Positions 36,801-44,689 of a DNA stretch of 64,000 bases are shown here, piece after piece. Where the stretch lies: contig NC_056767.1 of NCBI RefSeq assembly GCF_018687715.1, positions 27,453,501 to 27,517,500 of the forward strand, read 5' to 3'. Numbering within the stretch: position 1 is the first letter of the stretch; every line of letters starts with the position of its first letter. This stretch comes from Carya illinoinensis (Eukaryota; Streptophyta; Magnoliopsida; Fagales; Juglandaceae). Under the pieces are notes generated by a model. It was not told the DNA's origin. It searched no databases and saw only the letters and a program-made list of their open reading frames with translations. The translations under genes were made by a program, and so were the position numbers.

Positions 36801-39268
36801 ATTTGTGTGACAGGGATGTGTTACACAGGTCCGGGTAAAAGATATGTTGTGTTTGCATGGTCTCCGGGATTTTGCATCATAAAAAAATAATAATAATGCG
36901 ATAATATGGCTGTGAAATTTCTGCTTTGTTGCAATGATGATGCTTAGTTTTTGAAATTTTGTTGAGGAAATATTTTCTGCCTCTTCACATTACCGCATTA
37001 TTCTTTATTGATCTTTGTGCATGTTATGAATCTTCTGGGTGCATTTTTTGGGAAGTGAGTGGTGCACATAGACGTTGTTACCGAAAGTGCAGGGAATTGC
37101 AACTTTTTCACTGTTTATGAACTAAACAATAAAATTGCAGGTGGCATCACTGTTTAAGAGGATTTTCTCTCCTCGTTTTACCTGGAATTTGTGGTATTTG
37201 GTCATTTTCAATGACATGACTCATTCAATTTGAATGCGTTCTTTGTCTGGTAGATACAAATTATGAATGAATAATAATTTCTAATCATCATGTTTGCTCT
37301 GTTTAGGTTGATTTTGTTATGGAGATTCTTTCCAAACTTGTGACTAGACAGGTAAACTTGCCTAACATGGAGTTGGGTTTTTCCGAAGCATACAGGAAAA
37401 GATTCCGTGTGCTCTATGTTTTACAAGCTCATCCTTATGATCAGCATAATTATGGTACAAAATGGTGTGTACAATTTGGGTGCAGGTGTGGAGAATGCCT
37501 AAGCTTTGGGTTGGCTTTTTGAAATGTGTCTCGCAAACGCAGCCACATTCGTTTGATGTGCTGCTACAGGTATCATATAATCTAAATTCAAGTAGTGCTT
37601 CTTGCCTTGAATTTTTGTTCTCTCCATTTAACTTTTTCCCAATTGTTCTTTGCAGTTACCGCCACCACAACTTGAAAGTACTCTGAACAAACACTCTAAC
37701 CTTAGGGGTGCCCTTGCTGCTTATGCAACCCAGCCGAGTATTAGAACTTCAATACCTAGGTACATTTTCTTGGATTTGATTAACTTTCCACCTTGTATCA
37801 AATGAATCTGGCTTATGCAAGCCAGACAAATATTTTAAAACACCTAAATACAAGTTAGGAACTAGAATAGGCTAAAAGCAAATCATGAAAATTGTCTCCA
37901 TTCAATACAAGAGCCTTCGCCCAAATACACAAAGTGCTATAGAAAAACTGTCTAAGTTCTCCCATCGAAAATCCAAAAATTCTTAGCCACCTCACAATGA
38001 AGAAATAATTGGTCATCAGATTCACCATCTTTCTTACATATGAAGCACCAATCCACAACGATTAGTCCATGCTTTCTCAACATATCCGTGGTCAAAATCT
38101 TTCCAAGGGGAGCCAGCCAACCAGCAGAAAAATGCAACCTTACTAGGCAGCTTAGATCTCCAAATGCACTTCCAAGGAAATTTATTGATACAATGATAAG
38201 TCAACACTTATAGAAGGAGCTAACCGAGAATCTGGAGTTTCCTGCTTCGATCCACAGCAAACTATCCTCTCTTCCTTGAACAATCTTCATATCATGTACA
38301 AAAAAATCAGAAACAACATTCACTTCCCTATCATGCACATCTCTTATAAAATTTACATCCCAATGAAGAGTGTTGTACCAAAAAAAATAAATGAATCAGC
38401 CACAGCAGCTTCTTGAGCCCTTGCAATCCTAAAGAGGGAAACAAAAGTATTCTTTAGAGCCGTATCCCCACACCAAGTAACAAAACGAATGTGGAAATTT
38501 AATATTTAACCGGTAGTTATGGAAATTTTGGAGTCCTTCGCATGCCACAGCAAAATTTTTAATTTTTTTTAACAAGGCTGTTCAATAACAGATTGTGGAA
38601 ATATAATATATTTTATTTGAGGTGTCATAAGGCATCTTTACCTTCACTGTGGGTATGCATCTTTCTGGATCTACGAATTTTAACTCATCTAATCTGTTTG
38701 TAGATTTGCTTTTGTGGGATCTTTTTGTGGCTGAAGCATTTCTCTTTAAAGTTTGGCATGCAGCCCCCCCCACCCCAACTCCAGTGAGTGAGCGAGAGTA
38801 TTTGGTTAAGTGAACTCAAATTAAGTGCAAAAGCTTAAAATCTAGAATTCCTAACGTAGTTTGAGATTTGGCCCTATAAGCCTTATAAGCTTGTGAAGGC
38901 CAGAATGAAATGGTACAAATTGTTTGAACTCTTGTATTAGAACATTTGTTTTTCTGGATTCAAATTATTCAACTCTTTCTGTTTGTGCATGGTGTTTCTA
39001 GTAGTTTATTACATCTGAAAACGTTCTCCTGATGGATATGTATTGAAATTTCTGAAGGCTAATATTAGAAATAGGCATCTGTCAGAAACGGTTTACATTT
39101 TTGTAGTTTGGTTAAACCCTACTACTTAAAAAAAAAAAAAAAGTTTGGTTAACCTACTGGGTTTTGCATTTTGGCAGATCGACACTATCGGTTCTGGGTC
39201 TCGCAAATGACACACACATGCAACGTGTGTCATCATTGCATTCTACTGAAACGAGTTCTTCAGTTTAG
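9381..39268 (+). CDS. TANG1: Symplekin, mRNA 3'-end processing scaffold (27 exons)
   Basis: Exons: 9381-9583, 9720-9879, 9984-10076, 11230-11332, 11481-11646, 19365-19539, 20095-20223, 20309-20875, 21002-21619, 22235-22303, 23514-23627, 23741-23986, 24775-24822, 25238-25381, 25727-25891, 25989-26051, 33444-33554, 33669-33752, 33843-33890, 34183-34257, 35223-35318, 36315-36395, 36473-36544, 37307-37351, 37486-37569, 37656-37759, 39178-39268. They sum to 3954 bases (1317 residues plus TAG) with every junction in frame. All introns are GT-AG except intron 21 (GC-AG). The N-terminal part (about residues 60-340, from [18 protein letters not shown]) matches the HEAT-repeat symplekin/Pta1 head. The middle (345-740) is Ser/Pro-rich. 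Residues about 1090-1260 match the Symplekin_C domain. Symplekin bridges CPSF and CstF in the nuclear polyadenylation complex. The neighbouring IRX9-like gene favours orthology to Arabidopsis At1g27595 (TANG1) over ESP4; the symbol rests on that. Exon 5 could instead start at 11484, dropping one Ala. All TE insertions are intronic, so the gene looks functional. Confidence 0.93.
10077..11229 (+). other. Intron 3 of symplekin with two LINE 3'-tail remnants
   Basis: Two stretches (about 10625-10700 and 10845-10917) resemble the 3' end of the local LINE family: TGTGTACTTGGGC-like text, an AATAAAA-like signal and a terminal A-run. Both are very short, 5'-truncated insertions on the + strand. Confidence 0.5.
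12395..12475 (+). mobile_element. LINE 3'-tail remnant
   Basis: GTCCTGTATACTTTAGCTCT, then ATCAATAAAATTTTGTTTACC and an A9 run, match the 3' ends of the full LINE fragments at 32150-32210 and 32905-32990. It is a short 5'-truncated copy. The following bases GCATTCCATGTAGACTT repeat those upstream at about 12381-12397, a likely target duplication. Confidence 0.6.
12513..12722. mobile_element. MITE with GCCTCGTTTGTTT-like inverted ends
   Basis: The left end reads GCCTCGTTTGTTTTC and the right end reads GGAAACAAATGAGGC, imperfect inverted repeats of about 14 bases. The interior includes CATCTCATCTAATCATTACA and a run of CTCGT/CTCAT pentamers (12663-12701). It is the same family as 7690-8075 and has no coding capacity. 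Confidence 0.65.
12786..12868. repeat. Compound microsatellite (CT)n(CA)n(CT)n
   Basis: About 14 CT units, 14 AC units and 14 TC units follow one another without interruption inside intron 5. Length is likely to vary between individuals. Confidence 0.95.
13136..13324 (+). mobile_element. Short LINE tail flanked by a 50-base direct duplication
   Basis: The segment 13136-13185 (ACTGCATAAGCATATGTTGG and on) is repeated at 13275-13324 with a few substitutions. Between the copies, 13186-13274 reads CTTGTATACTTCCTGTGTAA, then TTTTAATAAAGTTTATTACT and an A-run, the 3' end of the local LINE family. The layout is a 5'-truncated LINE insertion with an unusually long target-site duplication. Confidence 0.65.
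16068..16279 (-). mobile_element. tRNA-derived SINE, antisense in intron 5
   Basis: On the minus strand the unit begins CCGCCCGTGGGTAGCCCAAG. It has an A-box-like GTAGCCCAAGTGG and a B-box GTTCGATTCCC, as in RNA polymerase III tRNA promoters, and ends in an A-rich tail (the T-run near 16068-16080 on the plus strand). Length is about 210 bases. It differs in sequence from the GGGGTTGGCTCAAG SINE family in later introns. Confidence 0.7.
16500..16572 (+). mobile_element. LINE 3'-tail remnant
   Basis: TCTTGTATACTTTCTGTGTA, CTTGGGCTTTGTCTATTTAC, ATCAATAAAATATC and a terminal T/A-rich run match the 3' end shared by the LINE copies in intron 16. Only the last 70 bases are present. Confidence 0.55.
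17083..17288. mobile_element. MITE of the TGAGATGAG family
   Basis: It begins GGCTGCATTTATATGTTGTG, then TTGAGTTGAGTTGAGATGAA, and ends GATTAGATGAGATGAGTTGA then ACTAAACTGGCCCC. The reverse complement matches 12513-12722. It lies within intron 5. Confidence 0.6.
18384..18482 (+). mobile_element. Tandem LINE 3'-tail remnants
   Basis: Two partial tails, TTTATGTCCTGTACATATAA plus an A-run and TATATGTCCTGTGTACTTAG then TTTACTGGTAAAAAAA, follow one another directly. Both resemble the local LINE 3' end and are heavily truncated. Confidence 0.4.
22304..23513 (+). other. Intron 10 of symplekin (1.2 kb)
   Basis: No coding exon or clear mobile element is visible. The 70-codon open frame near 22532-22744 is not protein-like and has no exon-like borders. 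Confidence 0.6.
24630..24712 (+). mobile_element. LINE 3'-tail remnant in intron 12
   Basis: TTCTTCCTGTGTACTTGGGC, TTTGCCTTCTCTTATGAATA, AATAACCTATAAAAAAAA. The following GTATTTATATGTATATTGAT resembles the sequence just before the tail (GTGTTTATATGTATATTTGAT, 24616-24636), suggesting a target duplication of about 18 bases. Confidence 0.6.
26305..26412 (+). mobile_element. 3' half of a SINE of the GGGGTTGGCTCAAG family
   Basis: It matches the 3' half of 34678-34917: GAATTAC, GTTGCACTTGCAGAAAACTC, CCTGTGCACCCCAGGATTAG, GGACATCTGGTGCCAATCA and an A-rich tail. The tRNA-like 5' half is missing. Confidence 0.7.
26530..26735 (-). mobile_element. Antisense LINE C-terminal remnant
   Basis: The minus strand encodes a 64-residue open stretch, with [19 protein letters not shown], that matches the W-C-I-W-x-E-x-N-x-x-T-F-E-D phrase of the zf-RVT end of LINE ORF2 seen at 31910-31975 and 32720-32765. 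Only the extreme C-terminal region remains. Confidence 0.65.
26766..26939. mobile_element. MITE with GTTTGGGTGTTGAG inverted ends
   Basis: The left end reads GTTTGGGTGTTGAGA and the right end CTCTCAACGCCCAAACAC, imperfect inverted repeats. A 20-base direct repeat TGTTGAGAAGTGTTGAGGTA occurs just inside both ends (26776-26795 and about 26903-26922). The middle is AATAGTAGTGAAAA-type AT-rich sequence. It is non-coding and different in sequence from the TGAGATG MITE family. Confidence 0.7.
26945..28225 (+). mobile_element. LINE fragment 1 (ORF2 C-terminal part, poly-A tail)
   Basis: Broken + strand frames give LINE ORF2 C-terminal phrases: [20 protein letters not shown] near 27002-27060, [13 protein letters not shown] near 27087-27126, SHDLWCGD near 27322-27346 and [14 protein letters not shown] near 27469-27510. 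Many stops and frameshifts are present, plus a G-run insertion at 27174-27191. It ends with the family 3' tail CTTGTATACCTCCTGTGTAT, AATACAAATATATTTTACTT and A10. It is an old, 5'-truncated copy with no intact ORF. Confidence 0.8.
28226..29332 (+). mobile_element. LINE fragment 2, left part (reverse transcriptase to zf-RVT)
   Basis: It starts inside the reverse transcriptase ([20 protein letters not shown] near 28270-28330). It continues through [36 protein letters not shown] (catalytic ADD, here LADD) and [16 protein letters not shown], then a degraded stretch and the zf-RVT region ([20 protein letters not shown], 29262-29320). Stops and frameshifts break it. It is interrupted at 29332 by LINE fragment 3 and resumes at 32212. 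Confidence 0.8.
29333..32211 (+). mobile_element. LINE fragment 3, nested inside fragment 2
   Basis: A 2.9-kb 5'-truncated L1-clade LINE. It starts in the endonuclease C-end ([32 protein letters not shown]; 29330-29500). It continues with the linker, then the reverse transcriptase ([69 protein letters not shown]; 30300-30900). After a likely internal deletion near 30950-30965 it has the C-terminal zf-RVT part ([48 protein letters not shown]; 31260-31970) and a poly-A tail ending at 32211. The target duplication is GTTTATGGTCT (29322-29332) against GTCTATGGTCT (32212-32222). Several stops and frameshifts show it is dead. Confidence 0.85.
32212..32995 (+). mobile_element. LINE fragment 2, right part (C-terminal end and tail)
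   Basis: It resumes the interrupted copy: [17 protein letters not shown] follows the SRVYGL that ends at 29332. The C-terminal phrase [19 protein letters not shown] lies at 32729-32785, and the tail CTTGTATATATCCCATATAC, ATCAATAAAAATTTG and A-run lies at 32905-32989. The frame is decayed. Confidence 0.75.
33003..33235 (+). mobile_element. tRNA-derived SINE (GGGGTTGGCTCAAG family), intron 16
   Basis: CCCCTAGGGGTTGGCTCAAG with the A-box GGCTCAAGTGG, then a B-box-like GGTTTGAATCCTC. The body shared with 34678-34917 includes CAAACAATTTCT, TTGAATTACC and CCTGTGCACCCCGGGATTG. The 3' end is diverged and the A-tail is lost. Confidence 0.75.
34678..34917 (+). mobile_element. tRNA-derived SINE with target duplication, intron 20
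   Basis: The best-preserved copy. A-box-like TGGCTCAAGTGGTAAAAGG, B-box-like GGTCTAAAGTTTCAAATCC, a body of about 240 bases and an A11 tail. A perfect 9-base target duplication GTCTAGATG flanks it (34669-34677 and 34918-34926). SINEs of this type are transcribed by RNA polymerase III and mobilised by LINE enzymes. Confidence 0.88.
36662..36892 (+). mobile_element. tRNA-derived SINE, intron 23
   Basis: AACCCCGAGGGGTTGGCTCA, then GGTCTAAGGTTCCAACTC and CAAACAATTTCTAGGGGCCA match the first half of the family. The second half (CATCAGTGAAAAGCAGATGA to TCTCCGGGATTTTGCATC) differs from 34678-34917, so this is a subfamily or chimera. It ends in an A-rich (AAT)n tail. Confidence 0.72.
37840..38560 (-). 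mobile_element. Antisense LINE 3' fragment, intron 26
   Basis: On the minus strand, [20 protein letters not shown] and [20 protein letters not shown] match the zf-RVT domain of LINE fragment 3 (31650-31770), followed by [12 protein letters not shown] near the end. Frameshifts are present. It lies in intron 26 opposite to the gene. Confidence 0.75.
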
Positions 39269-39546
39269 GGAGCAACTTCTACATGATAAGAGAATCTGAA
39301 GTTATGCAAACTGACGAGCAATATGTGGATGGTCAGGGCCTTAGTCCCAATCCCAAGGTTCCAGATATTGGTCCCAAATTTGTTAGGGCAAAATTAAAAG
39401 TGTCAAGACATTGGTCCCAATCTGATGTTCAAAGAGTGGCCGATCACTTGGATATGACTGCTGACCTGTGGAACCAAGATGAATCGTCGGTGTGGGATCC
39501 TGATTCTATTACAAAAAGAATCCTCCCAACTGCAGCTGCCCTGTAG
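39247..39546 (+). CDS. Unidentified open frame just past the symplekin stop
   Basis: An open frame runs from after a TGA at about 39244 to TAG at 39544-39546. The first ATG is at 39283, giving 87 residues. It is in a different frame from the last symplekin exon and overlaps its end. The composition looks protein-like in its C-terminal half, with KFVRAKLKVSRHWSQSDVQ and DESSVWDPDSITKRILPTA. I do not recognise the family. It could be the last exon of a decayed or inserted gene, part of a longer transcript, or a chance frame in the 3' UTR. No splice acceptor was confirmed upstream. Confidence 0.3.
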
Positions 39547-39549
39547 AAT

Positions 39550-40873
39550 GTATAACATGCTTTGTATTTTAGGAATTATATTTCCATTTTCATTTGTAGC
39601 TTTCATTCTTTCAAATTTTGTTTTTGTTTTTCAAACATTCTGCCTGATTTGGGTGGTTTGAGTAGAAGCTCGATGTTGAATAGCTGCTGAGAGTACTGTT
39701 GGAGCCGATATCGGCTTCCATGTGTAAAATAAGTTGTCATTTTCTCCGGTTATCACCCTCCATAGCTTGTATACGATATTTCAATTCTTGACTTCTATCT
39801 TCTGCCGAATCTGGTGCAGGTTTAAACGGATAGGGTATCGTCTATTGTCCTGGGATGAGGTGAGTTTCAGGAAGGCTAATGTAGAGACTATTATTAATTT
39901 CATAATGAAATGTACTGAAGTTGGAAAGAGTAGTTCCTATCTCTCAAGATTCAAACTTTAGAATTAGCATATTTTAAGAAATAATATATTTATTATTATA
40001 TAAATATCCATATGAAATATAAAAATTCTAGCTACATTTTCAGGATGGAGACGTCAATGAACCGAAAAAGATTTATATGGATTGGTTTTTTTGGTTTTTT
40101 TATTCTTGAAATACAATTATTCAAGACTTAAAAACTCTCTAAATTAATTATATTTTTAAAATGTCGTCTGGGCTGACTACTCCAGACAACAAACATGGCT
40201 TCCAAATCACACTGGTTCCACATCACTTGAGGAAAGACTTTCTTTTGCAAGAAGAACTCATATATCAGACAATCTTAGAAGAAATTGAGAACTAAGATGC
40301 CCATTGCTTGATTTTTTTCTTGCAATGCCAACATCATATACAGAGCAAGTTCCATAAGAAACCTCTATTTTCTAAAAACAAAAATAATAAAATCCTCTAT
40401 TTTCTTTGATGTTCCCGGCAGAGCACAAGTAATACCTGCATAATGATAAAAGTTGATCCATATATCAATCCAAGGACAAATGAACCACCTAACTGAAAAT
40501 ATGGTAACACCCTGTCGTGAAAGAAAGCAAGAATTAAAGTAAATGAAAAGGCTCTTGCTTTTAGCTCTCTTCCACAACTTCTGGGACCATCAAATAATAC
40601 AAATGTAAAAAGTTCAAGGTGCAAGTCGCAAGTCGCAAAGCAATTGGAACTCTATCCAAAAACATTGTGTTTTGTGGTATTTGGAATTCATCTATGTATT
40701 TGACGCACCCCTTTAGGAATGTTACGTACATTAAGCTGCTTGTCTTTTGTCCTGCAAGTAGGTTTGCTTGTACCTTCTCCGTTGAATGAAACTTCCCATT
40801 CCTCCAAGAATTTGAAAAAATAAATTAAATTCTCACCTCTCAAGGAATCAAAATTACAGTATTTAAGTCTAAT
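39550..40873. other. Spacer between the two convergent genes
   Basis: This 1.3 kb should hold the 3' UTRs and polyadenylation sites of symplekin (+) and the IRX9-like gene (-). I see no mobile element and no convincing coding sequence. An AATAATATATTT-rich stretch lies near 39979, but no polyadenylation site can be fixed. Confidence 0.55.
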
Positions 40874-43390
40874 TCAGTTAAGTGGGAGCACAACATTGAG
40901 GTTTTTCTGAAGTAGCCAGCCTCTAGGATAAACAAAAAGGCGAGCTTCCAAACGAAGATGCCAGTTTATTATCCTTGAACAACCAGCTGGTGTACCTTCC
41001 ATTAGACTTTCATTTTCCAGCACTTGCTGTATAAATGTGGTCTCCTGTGAAATACATAAAGTCAGTCCACAAAGTAACACTGCACAATTATTTTTCAGTA
41101 GGTGGGAACTTGAAAACGATATTGCAAAGAAGAAAGAATGAATGGAAGACGCAACTCTATCATGAATACCTGGAAACCCTCCTTGACTGTCTCCAACTGT
41201 CGAATTGGAACTGAGGTGTGGCCTCTCCTTCTCTTTGGATCCCACAATATTGTACTGTTGAAAGCAAATCCTGACATATCAACATGAAACCTCCGAAGTC
41301 TCTTACTTTTCACGTTTGTGTGCCATCCGATTACTTGACTTCCATTACATACTGGACCTTCCAAAATGGTCTTGTCTTTGCTTTGTTCAAGCATGGCAAC
41401 AGGCCAAGTGCCAACCCGGCTGCATCTCAAGTAGACCAATATTATGATCCTCGAAGCTGGGCAGGGTATAATGTAATTCATTCTTAATGATAGTTCCAAC
41501 AATAACAAATTATTTTGACACTGTAGATGCAATGAATACATATATAAACCCATACCAACAGTTTCTCACAGAGAGAATTAACTCAATAAGTATCTTATCC
41601 TCATTTTCATTCAGAACTAGTGCTTAAAAAACTACGACCTCAATCTTTGTTCTCATCGCTTTTAATTATTAGTCTCCCTTTGGAGGGGATGGGAGGAATG
41701 CCATCTCATTTACTGGAACAAAAGAAAAGGGGAGCATTTCTGTAGAAAAAAACAGACACTTGAAACAAAATAAGAGTGAAACTGAAAACATTGAACCTCA
41801 ACTGTTAAGACCATTTGAGGATTACAATATCAAGTAATCCACAATTTGAAACTTTTAAGGGCGAAGGATTTAATGTCATAATAGATAGGGATAATGCGTA
41901 AAACCAACTCCAAATTTGATATGAATTGATCAAATCTCAAGCTACACATTCTACATAAAATTGAAGAGCACAGGAGTCTAAATCACTTGATCGGGTGTTT
42001 GCAAGGGTCTAAACAAACATTGTGACCTTAGCGTGCGGAGGGAGACTTCATGACTGTTCGAGTAAATGGAAAGAAAAATCAAAGATGAGACCCATAATTA
42101 TATTTCCCTCAAAAGATCACTCTGCAAAATTATTTTGCTTCAGAGCAACCAGTTTACAAAACAAAATTCTACTACTCTTATCACAAACCTTTTTATTTTT
42201 ATTTTTATAGGTACTATGACCACAAACATACCAAGCAAACTGAAATATATGGTTTTAGAGGTCATAAATAATAGGCAGCCACAAGCAAAAATAATACATA
42301 CATACAGGCATTCATATATATATATATATATATATATATTATGCACACACACACAAATACATATTCCAAAGCAGTTCTAAACCAGAAGATGAGATACTCC
42401 CAAAATCAAACACATTTCTAATGGAAAGCAAAACGACAAAATCAGTCATATTACGAGTACAGAATGTATTTATAGCACCAAGATGGAATTTTAGTATTCC
42501 AAATATAGATAACGAAATTCAAAGCTTAAAGTTTGGGGGGGAGGGGGTACCAACCCAATTTCTCTCAAGCTATGGAACAACTGTAGGGAATATATGTTAT
42601 CTTCGTCGGCAAAGTAAACGATGCCGTCGAGTCTATGGCGCTCAATGTGCTCCAACCCAGCGTTCCTCTGATGCACACCCCTGTCCCTGACGTTAGTGGA
42701 GTTGCTAGCGCACACCAAGTGCCTGTACATCACTCCGGTTTTCCACAGTATCTCCGCCGTCTCCATCGACGCCGAGTTCGTCTCCACCACAATCCACAGG
42801 AGCGGCGGCGGCACTAGCCGCAGGACTTGGCCCAGCCGGCTCAAGAAGTAGGCCTGGAGCGCCCGGCCGTGCGTTGGCGTCACCACAATCAGCTGCTTCA
42901 TCGGCACCAAATCGGACGTCATCCTCCCCTCCAAGCTCACCTCGCCAACTGAAAGACTATTGGACTCCGAGGCTTCGCGCTCGCCAACAGGGAGACGATT
43001 GGACTCCGAGGCTTCGCTCTCGTTGACAAAGAGACGATTGGACTCGGAGGCTTCGCGGTCAACGACGTCGCTTCGGTGAACGTTGACGAGAGGGGACGTG
43101 ATCTCGAAGAAGTCGCGCCTGCTACTACCGTCGTCGTCGACGTGACCGAAGGGCGTCAAACCTAGCAAGAAACCCAAGAAGAAGAAGAACAAGCACCTGT
43201 AGAACGCCCGTCGCCAGCTGTGCTGACATTTCCGCGGCGGATACCCGAGGAATCGCCAGAATCGAGCCGCGAACTCATTCAACGGCGACGAGTACCTGGA
43301 ATTGGGGAAGAGCTTCGGCGAGTACGTACTCTCGCCGTTATGGCACGGCTGATCGTCGTAAGGCGATAAAGCTCGTCGGATCGACCTCAT
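40874..43390 (-). CDS. IRX9H: GT43 xylosyltransferase, IRX9-like (IRX9H/I9H), 3 exons
   Basis: Exons on the minus strand are 43390-42555, 41419-41170 and 41044-40874. All have GT-AG borders and join in frame to 418 residues plus TGA. The start [19 protein letters not shown] is the conserved N-end of the IRX9-like branch. Residues about 62-80 ([20 protein letters not shown]) form a single signal-anchor of a type II Golgi protein. A repeat-rich stem follows (111-150). The GT43 domain begins at [10 protein letters not shown] (about 167), with the metal/donor site DEDN at 262-265 and the conserved [22 protein letters not shown] and [19 protein letters not shown] in exon 2. The family works with IRX10 and IRX14 proteins in xylan backbone synthesis; IRX9-type members may be structural. 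The length is close to the roughly 390-400 residues of Arabidopsis IRX9-L. It converges on the symplekin gene. Confidence 0.94.
42950..43075 (-). repeat. 39-base in-frame tandem repeat in the IRX9-like stem
   Basis: Three units of 39 bases (13 codons) encode EASESN-R/S-L-x-V-x-E-x at residues 113, 126 and 139. They sit between the membrane anchor and the catalytic domain, where length changes should be tolerated. Confidence 0.9.
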
Positions 43391-43700
43391 TATTCCACTT
43401 CACAAAGCATACACATCCACATATCTAGTAAAACCCATAAAAAAAATTCCCACTTGTAGTCTGAGAGAACGATTGATTCGTTGTGAGTTTCAATTTTTAG
43501 GAAAAGAAAGAAATGAAGAAGAGGCAGAGAAAGATATTGATGTTGTTGCAGTGAGAAGAAAGTGCACAACTGGGTGGGTTTGCGCTTGCAGAAAGACGAG
43601 AGCTTGGTAAATAAGAAGCAACTACAAAGGCGTTGAGTGCGAGGCGGGAGAGAGGGCGTCGAGTCACGGCATGAACAGTTGTTGAAAATGGCGGAACTCT
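43391..43700 (-). promoter_or_regulatory. 5' leader and proximal promoter of the IRX9-like gene
   Basis: Upstream of the ATG on the minus strand. No clear TATA box or named cis-element is visible. Open frames here are GC-richer but not protein-like. Confidence 0.35.
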
Positions 43701-44689
43701 ACGCTCCCCTGCTTCCTTCTTTCTCCACTCATCGATCAAATAATCACACTATTCCCAAATTAATTCGGACTACTAATTGTTTTCCAGAATGGGTTATGAT
43801 TACTCTACTTTCAACTAAACCAAAAAGGAATCAACTTTAAAATAATATATGAAAGAAAACTCAAATGGCACAATTGTTTTAAGGAAAGGGACACTGCTCG
43901 TCGGGTTCTGTAAAAATATGTAAGAAAGCACAAAAATATAGGCCTAATGTGAAAGGGTGCATTAGTGTGGCTTGGCTTAATGGCAATAAGCTCCGTGAAC
44001 ATCTAATCTTGTCATGTCAACCCTAGTTAGTCAAGTGGATGCATTGATAGGATCTTAGTTTTTCAACCAAGATGGAAATTATATCTGTATGAGATATGGA
44101 AGAAAAGATTAGCACTCACCTCACCATCTATGAGTGGAGAAAGAGCCATTTCTGGATGAGATATGGGAGAAAAGAGCCATTTGTTAGTTTGCGCATGTCT
44201 TCATGTCTTGTTTCACTGTTGGAGTTAGTTCATAGGTTGCTTTATGATCCATTGCTGTGGCCTTTTTGTACAGCATGTATCGTGGCATTTCTTCATTTCT
44301 AATCAGTAAAGTAAATCATTCATAACAGGGAAATAAACTGAAACTGTTTCTCTATTTGGGTACATTTAGGCCCCGTTTTAACCAATTAGATGCTGATCAT
44401 TTATCAGATGCCATCCAATCCTTTCGAATTTCTGGAAAGGAATGTTACATCTATAAAGGAAATATATAAGATTAATCATGTAAATTGATGTGATTTGATC
44501 GTATGTATTAAATCTATTAAGCCAGATGATAATTGTACAGAAAATATAGAAGTTCTAGAAAGCACTACAGACAAAGTCTCTGTTGTGATGTGACTGATTT
44601 TTATTCTCTGCCTCTTGCATAAGTATCTTATTATGTGTAAATGAAATGCAAGGAAAATATTTCTCACACTTTGTTAATATTTATTTTAT
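43701..44689. other. Intergenic DNA
   Basis: AT-rich, without a recognisable gene or repeat, except for a short repeated phrase GGATGAGATATGG/TATGAGATATGGAAGAAAAGA (44090-44170). It ends at the target duplication of the hAT-like element. Confidence 0.55.
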
